A stretch of DNA of 64,000 nucleotides from Candidatus Magnetominusculus xianensis (GTDB taxonomy: Bacteria; Nitrospirota; Thermodesulfovibrionia; Thermodesulfovibrionales; Magnetobacteriaceae): assembly GCA_001541255.1 (NCBI GenBank), contig LNQR01000056.1:1-64000 (forward strand), given 5' to 3'. How positions within the stretch are numbered: the stretch's first letter is position 1; every line of letters begins with the position of its first letter. The notes beneath the pieces were generated by a model. The model was not told the DNA's origin. It searched no databases and saw only the letters and a list, made by a program, of their open reading frames with translations. The position numbers and the translations under genes were made by a program. Positions 53,868 through 63,109 of this stretch are shown here, in pieces.

Positions 53868-54939
53868 ATCGATCACAAATAACAAGTTCTATGTGATAAC
53901 CCTGCTGCTGCTGTTGCTGCTGTTTGGGTATCTCATGTACAACGTCATCAGACCCTTTCTTACCCCGATTGCGTGGGCTGTAGTGTTAGGGATTGTGTTT
54001 TATCCGGTTTACCAGTTTATAGGCAGGTATGTGGCATGGAAAAGTGCTGCATCACTTCTAACGGTCTTGATCATTGTGTTTATCATTATCGGGCCTTTCA
54101 CTTACATAATAGTAATGATGGGATGGGAACTGTACAGCCTTGTTGAACACTTAGAAAAAGGGGTATTTGATCAGCAATTCACTGGAGACCTCGCCTCTTT
54201 TGCACCGCTGAAGTGGCTTGATGAGCGGCTGCACATATATGAGTACATAGGGACAGAGGAAGTCAAGAAAAAGATCATGGACAGCATATCGTCGGTTGCA
54301 CAGGGCATTATGCCGCGCCTGACAATCGGCTTTAAAAATCTCCTCGGGGTCTTCTCTGATTTTTCAATAATGGTAATGACGCTTTATTTTTTCTTCCTTG
54401 ACGGGCCAGCCTTTGTGAAAAAGGTGCGGGACTATCTGCCCTTTACCGATGTTCAAAAGGACAGGCTTGTAAGCCAGACTAAGGACATGGTGGTATCAGC
54501 AATTTATGGAGGTGTGGCCGTAGCGCTGTCTCAGGGAATCGCTGCTGGTCTTGTGTTTTATTTCCTCGGTGTACGCGCGCCGCTTCTGCTTGGTGCGGCA
54601 ACTTATCTGATGTCCTTTATCCCCTTTGGGGCGGTGATTATATGGGGAGGGGTTGATATATATCTATTTCTGAGCGGGTCATATATCAAAGGAGGGATAC
54701 TACTGTTTGTCGGTCTCTTTGGCATAAGCATGATAGACAATGTCTTAAGACCCATCATTGTAAGCGGACGAACGAACATCTCGTTTTTACTGATATTTTT
54801 CACCGTAGTCGGAGGGCTTGGATATTTTGGACTTATTGGCCTGATACTCGGCCCGCTTGTAGTGGTTATATTTTTATCATTATTTGAAATTTTCAGGACA
54901 ATAGATGAGGAAGAGATTAACGGCAGCGCTGAGTTATAA
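53842..54939 (+). CDS. AI-2E-family permease, copy 2
   Basis: The 365-residue paralog has the same helix pattern and the motifs VVLGIVFYPVY, DGPAFVKKVRDYLPF and DNVLRPIIVSGRTN. The start at 53842 is supported by AGGAGGG seven bases upstream; a start at 53857 (MENKSIT) would not be. The two copies are parallel and presumably function together or as duplicates. Confidence 0.88.
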   Translation: MRHGNMENKSITNNKFYVITLLLLLLLFGYLMYNVIRPFLTPIAWAVVLGIVFYPVYQFIGRYVAWKSAASLLTVLIIVFIIIGPFTYIIVMMGWELYSLVEHLEKGVFDQQFTGDLASFAPLKWLDERLHIYEYIGTEEVKKKIMDSISSVAQGIMPRLTIGFKNLLGVFSDFSIMVMTLYFFFLDGPAFVKKVRDYLPFTDVQKDRLVSQTKDMVVSAIYGGVAVALSQGIAAGLVFYFLGVRAPLLLGAATYLMSFIPFGAVIIWGGVDIYLFLSGSYIKGGILLFVGLFGISMIDNVLRPIIVSGRTNISFLLIFFTVVGGLGYFGLIGLILGPLVVVIFLSLFEIFRTIDEEEINGSAEL

Positions 54940-56494
54940 CCAGCACATTATCCTCATCTGGGTATTCATCACCGCGGTGATATGCTCTTGTAATACCAAA
55001 AGCGGTGCACCAGAGGGCTATGTCTGCATCAGGTTAGCTGCAAACCCCACAACCCTTGATCCGGCGTTCATCGTAGACGTTCAGGGCGGGGCAATAGCGG
55101 CGAAGATATATAACGGCTTAATCCGCCTCGATGCCGACATGAATGTAGTTCCCGATGTTGCCGTGAGTTGGCAGATTAGTCCTGATGCCCTGAAATACAC
55201 GTTTCAATTAAGGCGCGATGTCCGGTTTCATAACGGTAAGCCGTTAACGGCAGCCGACGCCGCATTCTCCTTCACACGCATACTCTCTCCAGAAACAAAT
55301 TCCCCCAACGCATGGGCGCTGAAAAAATTAGACGGCGCAGAGGAATTCCTAAAGGGTAAAACACCTGCCCTTCATGCCATAAACACCCCCGACAACTACA
55401 CTATTGAGATAACCCTTAAGGAACCGTTTGAGCCGTTTTTAAAGATGCTCTCAATGCCTGCGGCATATATCATCCCAGCCCGCACGCGCGGTGAACCCGC
55501 CAAAAACATCATAGGCACAGGCCCGTTCATTGTCAGCTCATGGGAGCCGGACAGGGAACTTGTCCTGAGAAAAAACGACGCATACTTCGACCGCCCTGCA
55601 AAAATACAAGGCATTTACTATAAGGTAATCCCCGAAGACCTTACTGCCGTAACTGAATTCATGCTTGGCAATGTCGATGTACTTGACATTACAGCGGCAT
55701 CTTTTTCCATGTTTACAAAGGATACAAAATACAAGGCAATGCTTCACAGCGGCCCATCGCTGAATGTCTATTATCTTGGGTTTAACACATCAAGGCCGCC
55801 GCTTTCTAATCCGCTTCTGCGCAGGGCAATTGCCCACGCAATAGACAGGCGCAAAATCCTTGCTACTTACTTTCAAAACAGGGGCAGCTATGCCGTATCC
55901 CCTATCCCTGATGCCCTAAAAAAGTATACACTGGCAGACAGCTACCCGTTTGACAGGGAAAAGGCAAAGGAACTCCTGAAGGAATCCCTCCAATCAGGCC
56001 CGCCAACAAAATTACAGTTTTATGTTACAGCAGCCCAGGACGCCGTCGATATGGCCGAGATAATAGTATCCTATTTAAAAGATGCAGGAATAGAGGCAGA
56101 GATAAGGACCCTTGAGTGGAGTGCCTATAAAGCGGCGATAAACAAAGGCGATACGGACATGTTCTGGCTAGGCTGGCTGGCCGATTACCCCGATGGTGAG
56201 AATTTCCTCTACCCGCTCTATCACTCGTCCAACTTCGGGGCAGGCGGCAACAGGACAAGATATAAAAATGCCGAAGTTGATAAATTAATCGAAACAGCCA
56301 GAGTGACAACAAACGGGACAGAAAGAGAGGCGCTTTATAAAACAGCAGAGGAACAAATCCTAAAAGACGCCCCAGCGGTGTACTTCTGGCAAAACCGCTC
56401 CTTTACAGCAGTTGCGCCGCGAGTAAAGAATTTCCATGTCTATCCGATATATAACATTGACAAGGGGAATTTAATGGAGATACAAAACCCATAG
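54905..56494 (+). CDS. peptide/solute-binding lipoprotein (SBP_bac_5)
   Basis: The 529-residue protein has a signal sequence with a lipobox-like cysteine near residue 29 (VICSC). It shows the type-5 solute-binding fold: LAANPTTLDPAF, the DALKYTFQLRRDVRFHNG motif (about 95-112) and FNTSRPPLSNPLLRRAIAHAID. It would capture peptides or nickel-like ligands for an ABC importer, but no permease or ATPase gene is adjacent. Its frame overlaps the permease gene by 35 nt. Confidence 0.88.
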   Translation: MRKRLTAALSYNQHIILIWVFITAVICSCNTKSGAPEGYVCIRLAANPTTLDPAFIVDVQGGAIAAKIYNGLIRLDADMNVVPDVAVSWQISPDALKYTFQLRRDVRFHNGKPLTAADAAFSFTRILSPETNSPNAWALKKLDGAEEFLKGKTPALHAINTPDNYTIEITLKEPFEPFLKMLSMPAAYIIPARTRGEPAKNIIGTGPFIVSSWEPDRELVLRKNDAYFDRPAKIQGIYYKVIPEDLTAVTEFMLGNVDVLDITAASFSMFTKDTKYKAMLHSGPSLNVYYLGFNTSRPPLSNPLLRRAIAHAIDRRKILATYFQNRGSYAVSPIPDALKKYTLADSYPFDREKAKELLKESLQSGPPTKLQFYVTAAQDAVDMAEIIVSYLKDAGIEAEIRTLEWSAYKAAINKGDTDMFWLGWLADYPDGENFLYPLYHSSNFGAGGNRTRYKNAEVDKLIETARVTTNGTEREALYKTAEEQILKDAPAVYFWQNRSFTAVAPRVKNFHVYPIYNIDKGNLMEIQNP

Positions 56495-56588
56495 TATCGT
56501 TGCCTTAGCGGGTTTAAGTAACAGACCCCAACAGTCCCTTAATTTTCTTAAAATATTTTGCAAAAACCTATCTTGCCCAGGCAAACGA

Positions 56589-57416
56589 TCAATTCCCTGC
56601 CAAAAACCCCTTTAAATCATCTATCGAAACTGCTTTTTTAATCAACTCCTTAAACTCCTCAAGCCTTTCTACTGCATCAATTCTCCTCACAATGTTCATC
56701 AGCTCAAGTCCAATAGGTCCGTATTTTATTTCAAGCATCCCTTCTATCCCTTCGTTTAATCCTTCAAGTTTCCCCCTCTGTTCCCCGTTCAAATACAACT
56801 CATCTTTGGTGATATCAATTGTCACTGGCATCTTCTCTACCTCCCTTTTTACTGTTGTCGTTAAATTCCTAAGCCTGGAGAGATTTAACAATTTCAGGAT
56901 ATACCCCTCTCTATAGCTTTCTGGTAATTCTACCAACCTCGTAAGTATTCCCTTAATGGAAATGTCGGCATCTTCCATCTTGCATAATATTGATAACACA
57001 ACATCTCCAGGGTCATTACTCTCCATTAAGTAGTTGCAGTCCATCTCTCGAACATCGATAGTTTTAAATGAAAAAACTAAATCTTGCAGCTTAACTTCAT
57101 TTCTCATGTTCATTTTACTGTTACCCACATATAAAACCACCTGTCGGATGTTTTTTCTTAACTTACAATATATCATGCAGCAGTAGTCTAGTTCCCTGCA
57201 ATCCATGTTGTTGTCGTTATCGGATTGTAATTCTACATGAAAAATCGAGTTATCAGGAAGTTCTAATACTAGGTCAGGTTGCCTGTATTTAATCTCAGGA
57301 AACTGCACATCTATTTGATTTACAGTCTCAAATCCCGTCAGTAACTTCATAAATCTCTTCGGTACGTCTTTAAGGATACTTTTTAAGGTTATGTCGTGAT
57401 AATGTGGCATCCACAC
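56589..57416 (-). CDS. Rpn/YhgA-like PD-(D/E)XK nuclease-family protein
   Basis: The 275-residue protein opens with a LKDVPKRFMKLLTGFE segment and has a nuclease-like core with D48 (QPDLVLEL), E62 and Q64 (FHVELQSD), the Rpn/transposase_31-like arrangement. A helical C-terminal region includes a KLEGLNEGIEGMLE coiled stretch. Rpn relatives act in recombination-promoting DNA cleavage. The gene lies in AT-rich accessory DNA and looks intact. Confidence 0.7.
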   Translation of the reverse strand: MWMPHYHDITLKSILKDVPKRFMKLLTGFETVNQIDVQFPEIKYRQPDLVLELPDNSIFHVELQSDNDNNMDCRELDYCCMIYCKLRKNIRQVVLYVGNSKMNMRNEVKLQDLVFSFKTIDVREMDCNYLMESNDPGDVVLSILCKMEDADISIKGILTRLVELPESYREGYILKLLNLSRLRNLTTTVKREVEKMPVTIDITKDELYLNGEQRGKLEGLNEGIEGMLEIKYGPIGLELMNIVRRIDAVERLEEFKELIKKAVSIDDLKGFLAGN

Positions 57417-57531
57417 TCCCCTTCTCCTGAGATATACCTTGACTATAACATATATGGATGATATTTATCTTTGTCTACAAAACATTATGAAGGCATCCCC
57501 CCTCAAACCAAATCACTTAACCTCTCCCCAA
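57417..57531. other. non-coding segment next to gene fragments
   Basis: No complete gene is seen. A short minus-strand frame ending near 57505 (DVDDVYCKVIGERLSDLV) looks like the tail of another lost gene joined to the KdpD fragment. Confidence 0.3.
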
Positions 57532-57738
57532 TCACCTTGCAATATACATCATCAACATCCAGCGCGATAAAGTACCTCCTTTATTGAGCATATTTCTGAT
57601 GATCTGATTAAGATGTTCAGCCTCCTCGTATATGGATAGAAGCAGTTCATGCTTCTGTCCCGAATCTAAGGCCATGTTTCTTTCAAGAAGGGTTGAGGCT
57701 GACCCGGTGATGACTGCCAGCGGGGTATACCCTACCCT
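57532..57738 (-). pseudogene. fragment of a KdpD-like sensor kinase (HisKA region)
   Basis: In the same frame as the oxidoreductase fragment and just beyond its stop, the minus strand reads YTPLAVITGSASTLLERN, then KHELLLSIYEEAEHLNQII and RNMLNK. This is the dimerisation region just after the phosphoacceptor histidine of KdpD (…RTPLAVITG…EEAERLNRLVRNLL). Only about 50 residues (57580-57729) match; the kinase and sensor domains are absent. It then runs into unrelated sequence and stops at 57532. Confidence 0.7.
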
Positions 57739-58458
57739 TTAACTCTTAAGGATACCAGTTTTATAAACCTTAATCATATCCGTCTGAATCCATTTAAGAG
57801 AGTCTTCCGGTTCGATATGCCAATCTGTTGGACATGGAGACAAAATCTCCAAAAAACTAAAACCTCTGCAGTTTATTTGATTTTCAAACACCTTTTTTAC
57901 CAGTTTCTTTGTTTCCATTAAATTTTTCACAGTGTCCAAAGATGTGCGTGCTACGAATACAGCACCATCAATGCTTGAAATTAGTTCGGCAACTTTTAAT
58001 GGATATCCTTCTACAGTGGCTTTTTTTCCTCTTGGACTGGTAGTAGTCTGCTGGTTCAGAAGTGTCGTTGGTGCCATTTGCCCGCCGGTCATTCCATAAG
58101 TGGCGTTATTGATAAAAAATATCGACAGATTTTCTCCTCTGTTTGCAGCATGAATTATCTCTGCTGTACCAATAGCCGCTAGATCACCATCGCCTTGATA
58201 AGAAAAGACTATAGAATTTGGATGTATCCTTTTTAACGCAGTGGCTACTGCTGGTGGTCGTCCGTGAGCGCATTCTATTAAATCGAAATTAAAGTAGTCG
58301 TAAGCAAACACCGCACAACCTACAGGTGCTATGCCGATTGCTCGTTCTCTTATTTTGAGTTCGTCTATTGTCTCGGCTATAATCCTACAATGTAGTTTTA
58401 AGTATATTAGAGTTATCAATGTTTTTATAAGCATCAAATATTTCCTCAGCAGGTCCAC
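57739..58458 (-). pseudogene. N-terminally truncated 2-oxoacid:ferredoxin oxidoreductase beta subunit
   Basis: The frame encodes a KorB/VorB-like thiamine-diphosphate subunit from RIIAETIDEL to near the C-terminus, with IGIAPVGCAVF, the TPP-binding GDGDLAAIG (D-x-D plus N motif NNATYGMTGGQMAPTT). The usual N-terminal C-x-x-C-G-H cluster-binding start is missing. The first 24 residues of the frame are unrelated, and homology begins at about 58386, a junction with the truncated methyltransferase gene. A functional enzyme from this copy is unlikely. Confidence 0.75.
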
Positions 58459-59395
58459 ATGCTATGCTCGCAATATTTACTTCATTTCCATTTGATGATT
58501 CTATCAATGATTTAATTTCTTCAACGAGTATTATTCTCCTATTTCTAACAGCATGTGCAGCAGGCCAATTTAAAACACAATTATCCAGCATAGTACCTAG
58601 TGGAGTTTTACCTGATGGTTTATTATCATACATTTCTTTTATTGTCAAATAATCACCGGCATATCCCAGCGGCTTAACATACATTCTCTCTAAAGTATTT
58701 GTTAATAAAATGTAAGGAAAAAGTTCCTTTTGACAATTAAATCCTATTGTTTCTTTAATATGAACGTTAAGATGTGAATCTTCTCCAATAACTGTGTTTA
58801 ATAAAACGTGAAAATTATCAAAATATGAGCACAAGTATTCCTTTTTATCTTGCGTTATATCATTATTTAATAACTCCTTATTAACGTTTGATAATATTTC
58901 TTTTAAATCAGAAATATTTTCTGAAATAGTATTCCAAGCATTGTTATATTCTTTAACTTTCCCATGCTGAAGCAAGTGAGTTAGATGTCCTACCGAATCT
59001 CTCAATCTATGTGATATTGAAATTGCAATTGTTTTATAAAATCTATTTGCAAAATCAGATTTTGAACTGAGTTTTGAATTCAGACTGTCTCTTGGTAGGA
59101 TGATTATATGTACTTCATTCTCTGCTATTGCTGAAAATGAAAAAGGTTCCCCTTCTAAATATGAACGTTCTCCTAACAGTTCGCCTGGCCCTAAAGTCGA
59201 TATTTGCCTGTCTGATTCAACATATAATCCAACAAAACCATCTATGATGACATAAATACAATCAATAAGTTCTCCTTTTTGAATAATTACAACTCCGGTT
59301 GCAAACATCCTTTCTATTCCATTGTTAAGAATCCATTGTATATCATCCTCATGTAACTCTTCGTAGAAAGGGATTCTTTTATCCAGTACCATCAA
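58385..59395 (-). CDS. cyclic-nucleotide-binding domain fused to a truncated methyltransferase
   Basis: The 336-residue frame has a cNMP-binding domain (about 10-125, LGPGELLGERSYLEGEPFS), a helical middle and the start of a SAM methyltransferase of the extracellular-factor (3-hydroxypalmitate methyl ester) type: RMYVKPLGYAGDY, NCVLNWPAAHAVRNRR and motif I IASIACGPAEE (308-318). It ends 18 residues after motif I, where most of the methyltransferase fold should follow. The gene is therefore 3'-truncated at the junction near 58386-58392. The cNMP part may still fold. Confidence 0.7.
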   Translation of the reverse strand: MMVLDKRIPFYEELHEDDIQWILNNGIERMFATGVVIIQKGELIDCIYVIIDGFVGLYVESDRQISTLGPGELLGERSYLEGEPFSFSAIAENEVHIIILPRDSLNSKLSSKSDFANRFYKTIAISISHRLRDSVGHLTHLLQHGKVKEYNNAWNTISENISDLKEILSNVNKELLNNDITQDKKEYLCSYFDNFHVLLNTVIGEDSHLNVHIKETIGFNCQKELFPYILLTNTLERMYVKPLGYAGDYLTIKEMYDNKPSGKTPLGTMLDNCVLNWPAAHAVRNRRIILVEEIKSLIESSNGNEVNIASIACGPAEEIFDAYKNIDNSNILKTTL

Positions 59396-59742
59396 ACATC
59401 CTCCACTCTATGAACACATAGTGATTTTTTGTAATGAAAAATAATATTCTTATGTTGACCTATGAATCCAATAACAACGATTGTATCCAACTGTTTGAAT
59501 AATCTGCCTAACAATTCCCATGCAACCCCTCTTTCACACAAGAAGACAATTCTTATAGCAATGACTGTCTCTTTCATGTATTTAATAAATTGAAAGATAC
59601 TCGTCTTTTCCAACTTTTTATCAATCATATCTCCCCTCAGATACGGGATAGACAGGGAGTGTTTGCCATCAAGCAATGCTGCCGCAGCAAGCATCCTGAA
59701 TGCCGTTACACCACCATGTCCACCCAAGCTATATAATATCAA
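59392..59742 (-). pseudogene. chimeric ORF starting with an oxidoreductase gamma-subunit fragment
   Basis: About 30 residues (SLGGHGGVTAFRMLAAAALLDGK...) match the N-terminus of 2-oxoacid:ferredoxin oxidoreductase gamma subunits (normally G-x-GGQGVVTA…LLAEAALLEGK). The remaining 80 residues are unrelated and unknown. The frame starts from TTG and ends by ATGA overlap with the cNMP gene. It is the other end of the same broken oxidoreductase locus. Confidence 0.6.
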
Positions 59743-59812
59743 CTTTAACGTATAGTCCTCTAAATCGAGAAATAAATCCCACTAATGAAGAATTTACCTT
59801 TCATGTGCAATT

Positions 59813-60298
59813 TTACCCATTATTGTAAGGTTCATAAGCATTGTCAGGATACCATTCTCCTCTAAAAAGGGAAGCCTGACGTATTATGGAACACCTTTGC
59901 ACATGTACAGCATCTATAAAATTGTGATGAATGGTCGGGTTACCCCAATCTCCCCCCCATATAAGACCGTGTTGGTGAGCCAAGCGTCCAAGTAAGGAAA
60001 AACCTCCTTTCCATGAGGGGTCTCCACCAATACTTTTTACGATGTCACAGGCAAGCCCATAATGATGCACGCCAACAATACGAAGTTTAGTAGCGCCTTG
60101 TTTAAATAGTTCATCCTGGCGTGCCTGACTTCTGTATGTCTCAAAAACCATCAGATCAACTCCGTGAGCTTTTGCATCAGAAATGATTGCTTGTACTTTC
60201 CCGCGTGTGATAGGTTCTAAAAGATTTAAATCACCAACTCGATTAACACTCTCGAATCGTGAATCCTTAACAATAACGTCTGTGTAGAAATTAGCCAT
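59813..60298 (-). CDS. M15-family peptidase (endolysin/VanY-like)
   Basis: The 161-residue protein has the M15 zinc-site pattern: VFETYRSQARQDELF, then HHYGLACDIV (H and D ligands) and a C-terminal DAVHVQ histidine region. Such enzymes cut D-Ala-D-Ala or L-Ala-D-Glu bonds in peptidoglycan and often come from phage lysis modules. There is no signal peptide and no holin gene nearby. It has a good GGAGGAG ribosome site. Confidence 0.8.
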   Translation of the reverse strand: MANFYTDVIVKDSRFESVNRVGDLNLLEPITRGKVQAIISDAKAHGVDLMVFETYRSQARQDELFKQGATKLRIVGVHHYGLACDIVKSIGGDPSWKGGFSLLGRLAHQHGLIWGGDWGNPTIHHNFIDAVHVQRCSIIRQASLFRGEWYPDNAYEPYNNG

Positions 60299-60410
60299 CT
60301 CTTCTCCTCCATAGATAAATTAACAAATACCTTAACAATGTTAAGATACCTGATATTCAGATAATTCATGGGGACAGGCAAAATGACCTATCCCCTTCAC
60401 CTCTACAATT

Positions 60411-61331
60411 TTAGCGTTTACCTGCATCAGTAGCTGATTTAGCTCCTTCGGGTGCCTTACCTTTATCCGATAAGTCTGTAGTCACATTATCAGTATTAGG
60501 TTTAGTTTTATCAGTAGCATCAGATGGCGCCACTTTAACATCGTAACCAAGCTTTTTCATGGTTTCCTGAAACTGTGTAAGCCCAGCATCTTTGCTTAGT
60601 TGGATGGTTTTTTGAGCGTAATCTAACCCTGTATCTATTTTACAAGCGCCATGATATATAATTACATCTGCAATTGCTCCCTGAACTGTATAAGTATCCA
60701 ATTTATCATTACGTTTCTTCAGGATACCTTGCCAAATTTCTTCCCGTTTTTTCTCGATACCAGGAACTATAACCGATGTAGTAATCGAGGAAAATAATGA
60801 TTGAGATAATTCCTCTTTGACACCGCTGGATATTCCTGCCATTCCTGATAGAAGTCTCGATGCGTTGCCGGTTACTATCGCCCCTACTCCACCAAATATC
60901 GTGGACAATACACCAAAAGAGGCATTATAATACGTGCTTATTCGTTTCAGATAACTATTATATAGGTTACATCTTTGATCCGATGCAATTTTTAGCTGAT
61001 CTTGAATTTGTGAACGATGCTTTTCTTCATAAAATTTGTTGGCATTAAAGAATGCGAGGTTTATGAATTTAGCTTTGTCGGGTTCAGTCAAGGTTGAAAA
61101 AGATTTATCTTGAAGATTAGATTTGTTCTCAGGGTCTAATAAAGAGAACAATTTTTCATCATCATAAAACTCAAAACCTTCACTCATTATTTGATTTGCC
61201 GATGAGGATGTCACTCTACCTCCGCCGGTTACACTTGTCTCTGGATTCAATAAGCTCTGTCCAGATGTTGCGCAGCCAGTGAACATAATTCCAATCAATA
61301 CAACACATAACACTTTATAAATTTTCTTCAT
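60411..61331 (-). CDS. hypothetical lipoprotein with glycine-rich hydrophobic segment
   Basis: The 306-residue protein has a signal peptide and lipobox (MFTG-C20). It continues with a helical region, a small-residue hydrophobic stretch (about 140-165, FGGVGAIVTGNASRLLSGMAG) that could insert in membranes, and a charged, Asp/Lys/Thr-rich C-terminus (about 265-306). It does not match a family I can name. It is 113 nt upstream in transcription from the M15 peptidase gene. Confidence 0.7.
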   Translation of the reverse strand: MKKIYKVLCVVLIGIMFTGCATSGQSLLNPETSVTGGGRVTSSSANQIMSEGFEFYDDEKLFSLLDPENKSNLQDKSFSTLTEPDKAKFINLAFFNANKFYEEKHRSQIQDQLKIASDQRCNLYNSYLKRISTYYNASFGVLSTIFGGVGAIVTGNASRLLSGMAGISSGVKEELSQSLFSSITTSVIVPGIEKKREEIWQGILKKRNDKLDTYTVQGAIADVIIYHGACKIDTGLDYAQKTIQLSKDAGLTQFQETMKKLGYDVKVAPSDATDKTKPNTDNVTTDLSDKGKAPEGAKSATDAGKR

Positions 61332-62083
61332 GGTGGTCTCCTTCCCTATACTGTCTAAATTATTTCAGATAACCTACCCAAAGGTAGAGGTTTATAAAAT
61401 AAATATATATACATACTTATGTGTTTATTAGTAATGCGACCATTCACTTCCACACTCCGTATGAGCGCTTTCATGTAAAAAACGCACACTTATATGTTTA
61501 AAAAGATTATGATTAGATACCCAAGCGAAATGGTTACAGCTCAATGTGTATTTAAAAAAAGAAACTATCTGATATGTAAAAAAATATTTCTTTTCTACTA
61601 AGGATGAGTTACACTCTTTTGACTGACTGACTGACTGACTGCAAAAATCGTGCAAGGGACCACTTTCTGAGAATCGCAACACGACTTATGTAATCCACCT
61701 AATCCTCCTCGGTAATTCCGAACTTTCCTTCGATTGGAAGTTACCATAAGAGAAAAATAAAAGTCAAGCGAAATTTATCTTGTGAAATATATTTCACCAT
61801 AATAAGTCATGAGAAATAAATTGATGTTACATAAAAGTAACATTAATGAAATAGAATACCAGCAGGTTTTCTATAAAATTTCAGCTATTTACTTGATGAC
61901 TCCCAAAATTTGTAAAATAGACACAACAAAGGAACTGGTTTCATTTCTACGGCGTTACAAGGCTACGGTCTATTCGTAAGCATGATACCTGCGACGGTCA
62001 TGTGGTGTCTCATATGCTTTGAGAATCACGGCCCTAAACCTAAATATTTAGCTAATAAGTATTGTGTCAGATGAATACCATCA
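61332..62083. other. long AT-rich intergenic region
   Basis: About 750 bp lie between the lipoprotein gene and Uma2 copy 3. It contains a (GACT)5 microsatellite at 61621-61640 within a doubtful minus-strand frame (61428-61682) of poor composition, and no recognisable gene or RNA. It must contain the promoter of the leftward lipoprotein gene. Confidence 0.4.
61621..61640. repeat. (GACT)5 tetranucleotide repeat
   Basis: Five perfect GACT units. Tetranucleotide tracts can slip and act as phase-variable switches, but here no convincing gene surrounds it. Confidence 0.7.
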
Positions 62084-62113
62084 TCGACAAACCTTCAACC
62101 CAAATGATATACT
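62084..62113 (+). promoter_or_regulatory. Uma2-type promoter of copy 3
   Basis: -35 TCGACA (62084-62089), an 18-bp spacer ending TGA, and -10 TATACT (62108-62113), with 9 nt to the ATG at 62123. Both boxes and the spacing match the promoters of copies 1 and 2. Confidence 0.6.
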
Positions 62114-62122
62114 ACATCATCT

Positions 62123-62629
62123 ATGCAGACCAGAGATTTTGACTTAACAGAAATCATCAATGGAGAGGAAGTCATTGGTCAGAGTCCGTTTGGGAAACAT
62201 CAGGATATTAGTAGCAATTTAAACTACATAATTCACCATTATGTAAAAACAAATAAACTAGGAAAAGTATATTATTCACCATTGGATATAATCTTTGAGG
62301 AAGGGGTTAATCGTCTTCAACCCGATATAATATTCATTAAGAAAGAGAATATGGCTATCTTTCAGGACTGGATAAGAGGAGTTCCCGATATGGTATGCGA
62401 AATAGTATCTTCTGGTAGTTATGAAAAGGATATTGAAGTCAAGAAGGCAATTTATGAGAAGTACAGAGTACCTGAGTACTGGATTGTTATACCTGAACTA
62501 CAAACCATAGATATATTAATTATAGAAGACAACAAATATAAGTTACATTCAGTGGCTGGCATAGATGGAACAGTTACGTCTAAAGTCATAGAAGGCTTAC
62601 AAGTTCATATTAAGGATATCTTCGAGTAG
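62123..62629 (+). CDS. Uma2-family PD-(D/E)XK endonuclease-like protein, copy 3
   Basis: The 168-residue protein has [42 protein letters not shown] and the VPEYWIVIPEL strand, close to the two copies at 13-15 kb but more divergent in DNA sequence and AT-richer. It is intact. The ATG has no ribosome-binding site and lies 9 nt after its -10 box. Confidence 0.85.
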   Translation: MQTRDFDLTEIINGEEVIGQSPFGKHQDISSNLNYIIHHYVKTNKLGKVYYSPLDIIFEEGVNRLQPDIIFIKKENMAIFQDWIRGVPDMVCEIVSSGSYEKDIEVKKAIYEKYRVPEYWIVIPELQTIDILIIEDNKYKLHSVAGIDGTVTSKVIEGLQVHIKDIFE

Positions 62630-62726
62630 GGTTCTTTTTAAACTCAGGATCAGGACGATTCTGGAACACGATATAAAATTCTGGACATAGAAATAAATGC
62701 ATTGTTCTGATTAGCCAGAAAAACTA

Positions 62727-62755
62727 TTTACTACAGCATCAGTTGTTGTTATAAT
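62727..62755 (+). promoter_or_regulatory. probable promoter of the small secreted protein gene
   Basis: -35 TTTACT (62727-62732), a 17-bp spacer and -10 TATAAT (62750-62755) precede the ATG at 62791 by 35 nt. Confidence 0.45.
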
Positions 62756-62790
62756 AATAGCTGTCTAATATATCAACAAAGGGGTAAGCA

Positions 62791-63087
62791 ATGACTGTGA
62801 AAGCGCTGCTTGTGACGGTAGTTTCAGTTATAATATTGGCATTGTCTGTGTCGGGGGGATATGCTGCCAAAACGCTGCCCATAGCTGGGGGCAAGGGATA
62901 TATCCAATGCAAGGAGGGAAAGACTGTGCTGACCAAAAAAGGTGAAGTGCTACAGTGCATTCTCGCCGTACCTCTTACGTATAATGTATATGGGGGCACG
63001 GATGTATGCCCCGAAAATGCCACCATCATGTTTGATTATGACGGGAGTGTCATAGGCTGCACAGTTGGGAAAAAAAGCAGATATTGA
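62791..63087 (+). CDS. small secreted cysteine-containing protein
   Basis: The 98-residue protein has a signal peptide (about 1-25, cleaved after YAA) and a mature part of about 70 residues with four cysteines (C40, C56, C73, C90) that could form two disulfides. The composition (Gly, Lys, Thr, Val) suggests a beta-rich fold. A good AAGGGG ribosome site precedes it. It lies just upstream of the GGDEF gene. I do not recognise a family. Confidence 0.6.
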   Translation: MTVKALLVTVVSVIILALSVSGGYAAKTLPIAGGKGYIQCKEGKTVLTKKGEVLQCILAVPLTYNVYGGTDVCPENATIMFDYDGSVIGCTVGKKSRY

Positions 63088-63109
63088 GCTGTTAATTCAG
63101 GGGGTTAAC

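Noticed and set aside
61428..61682. 84-residue minus-strand ORF containing the GACT repeat
   Set aside because: Composition is not protein-like, the start is a GTG without a well-placed ribosome site, and no family is recognised.
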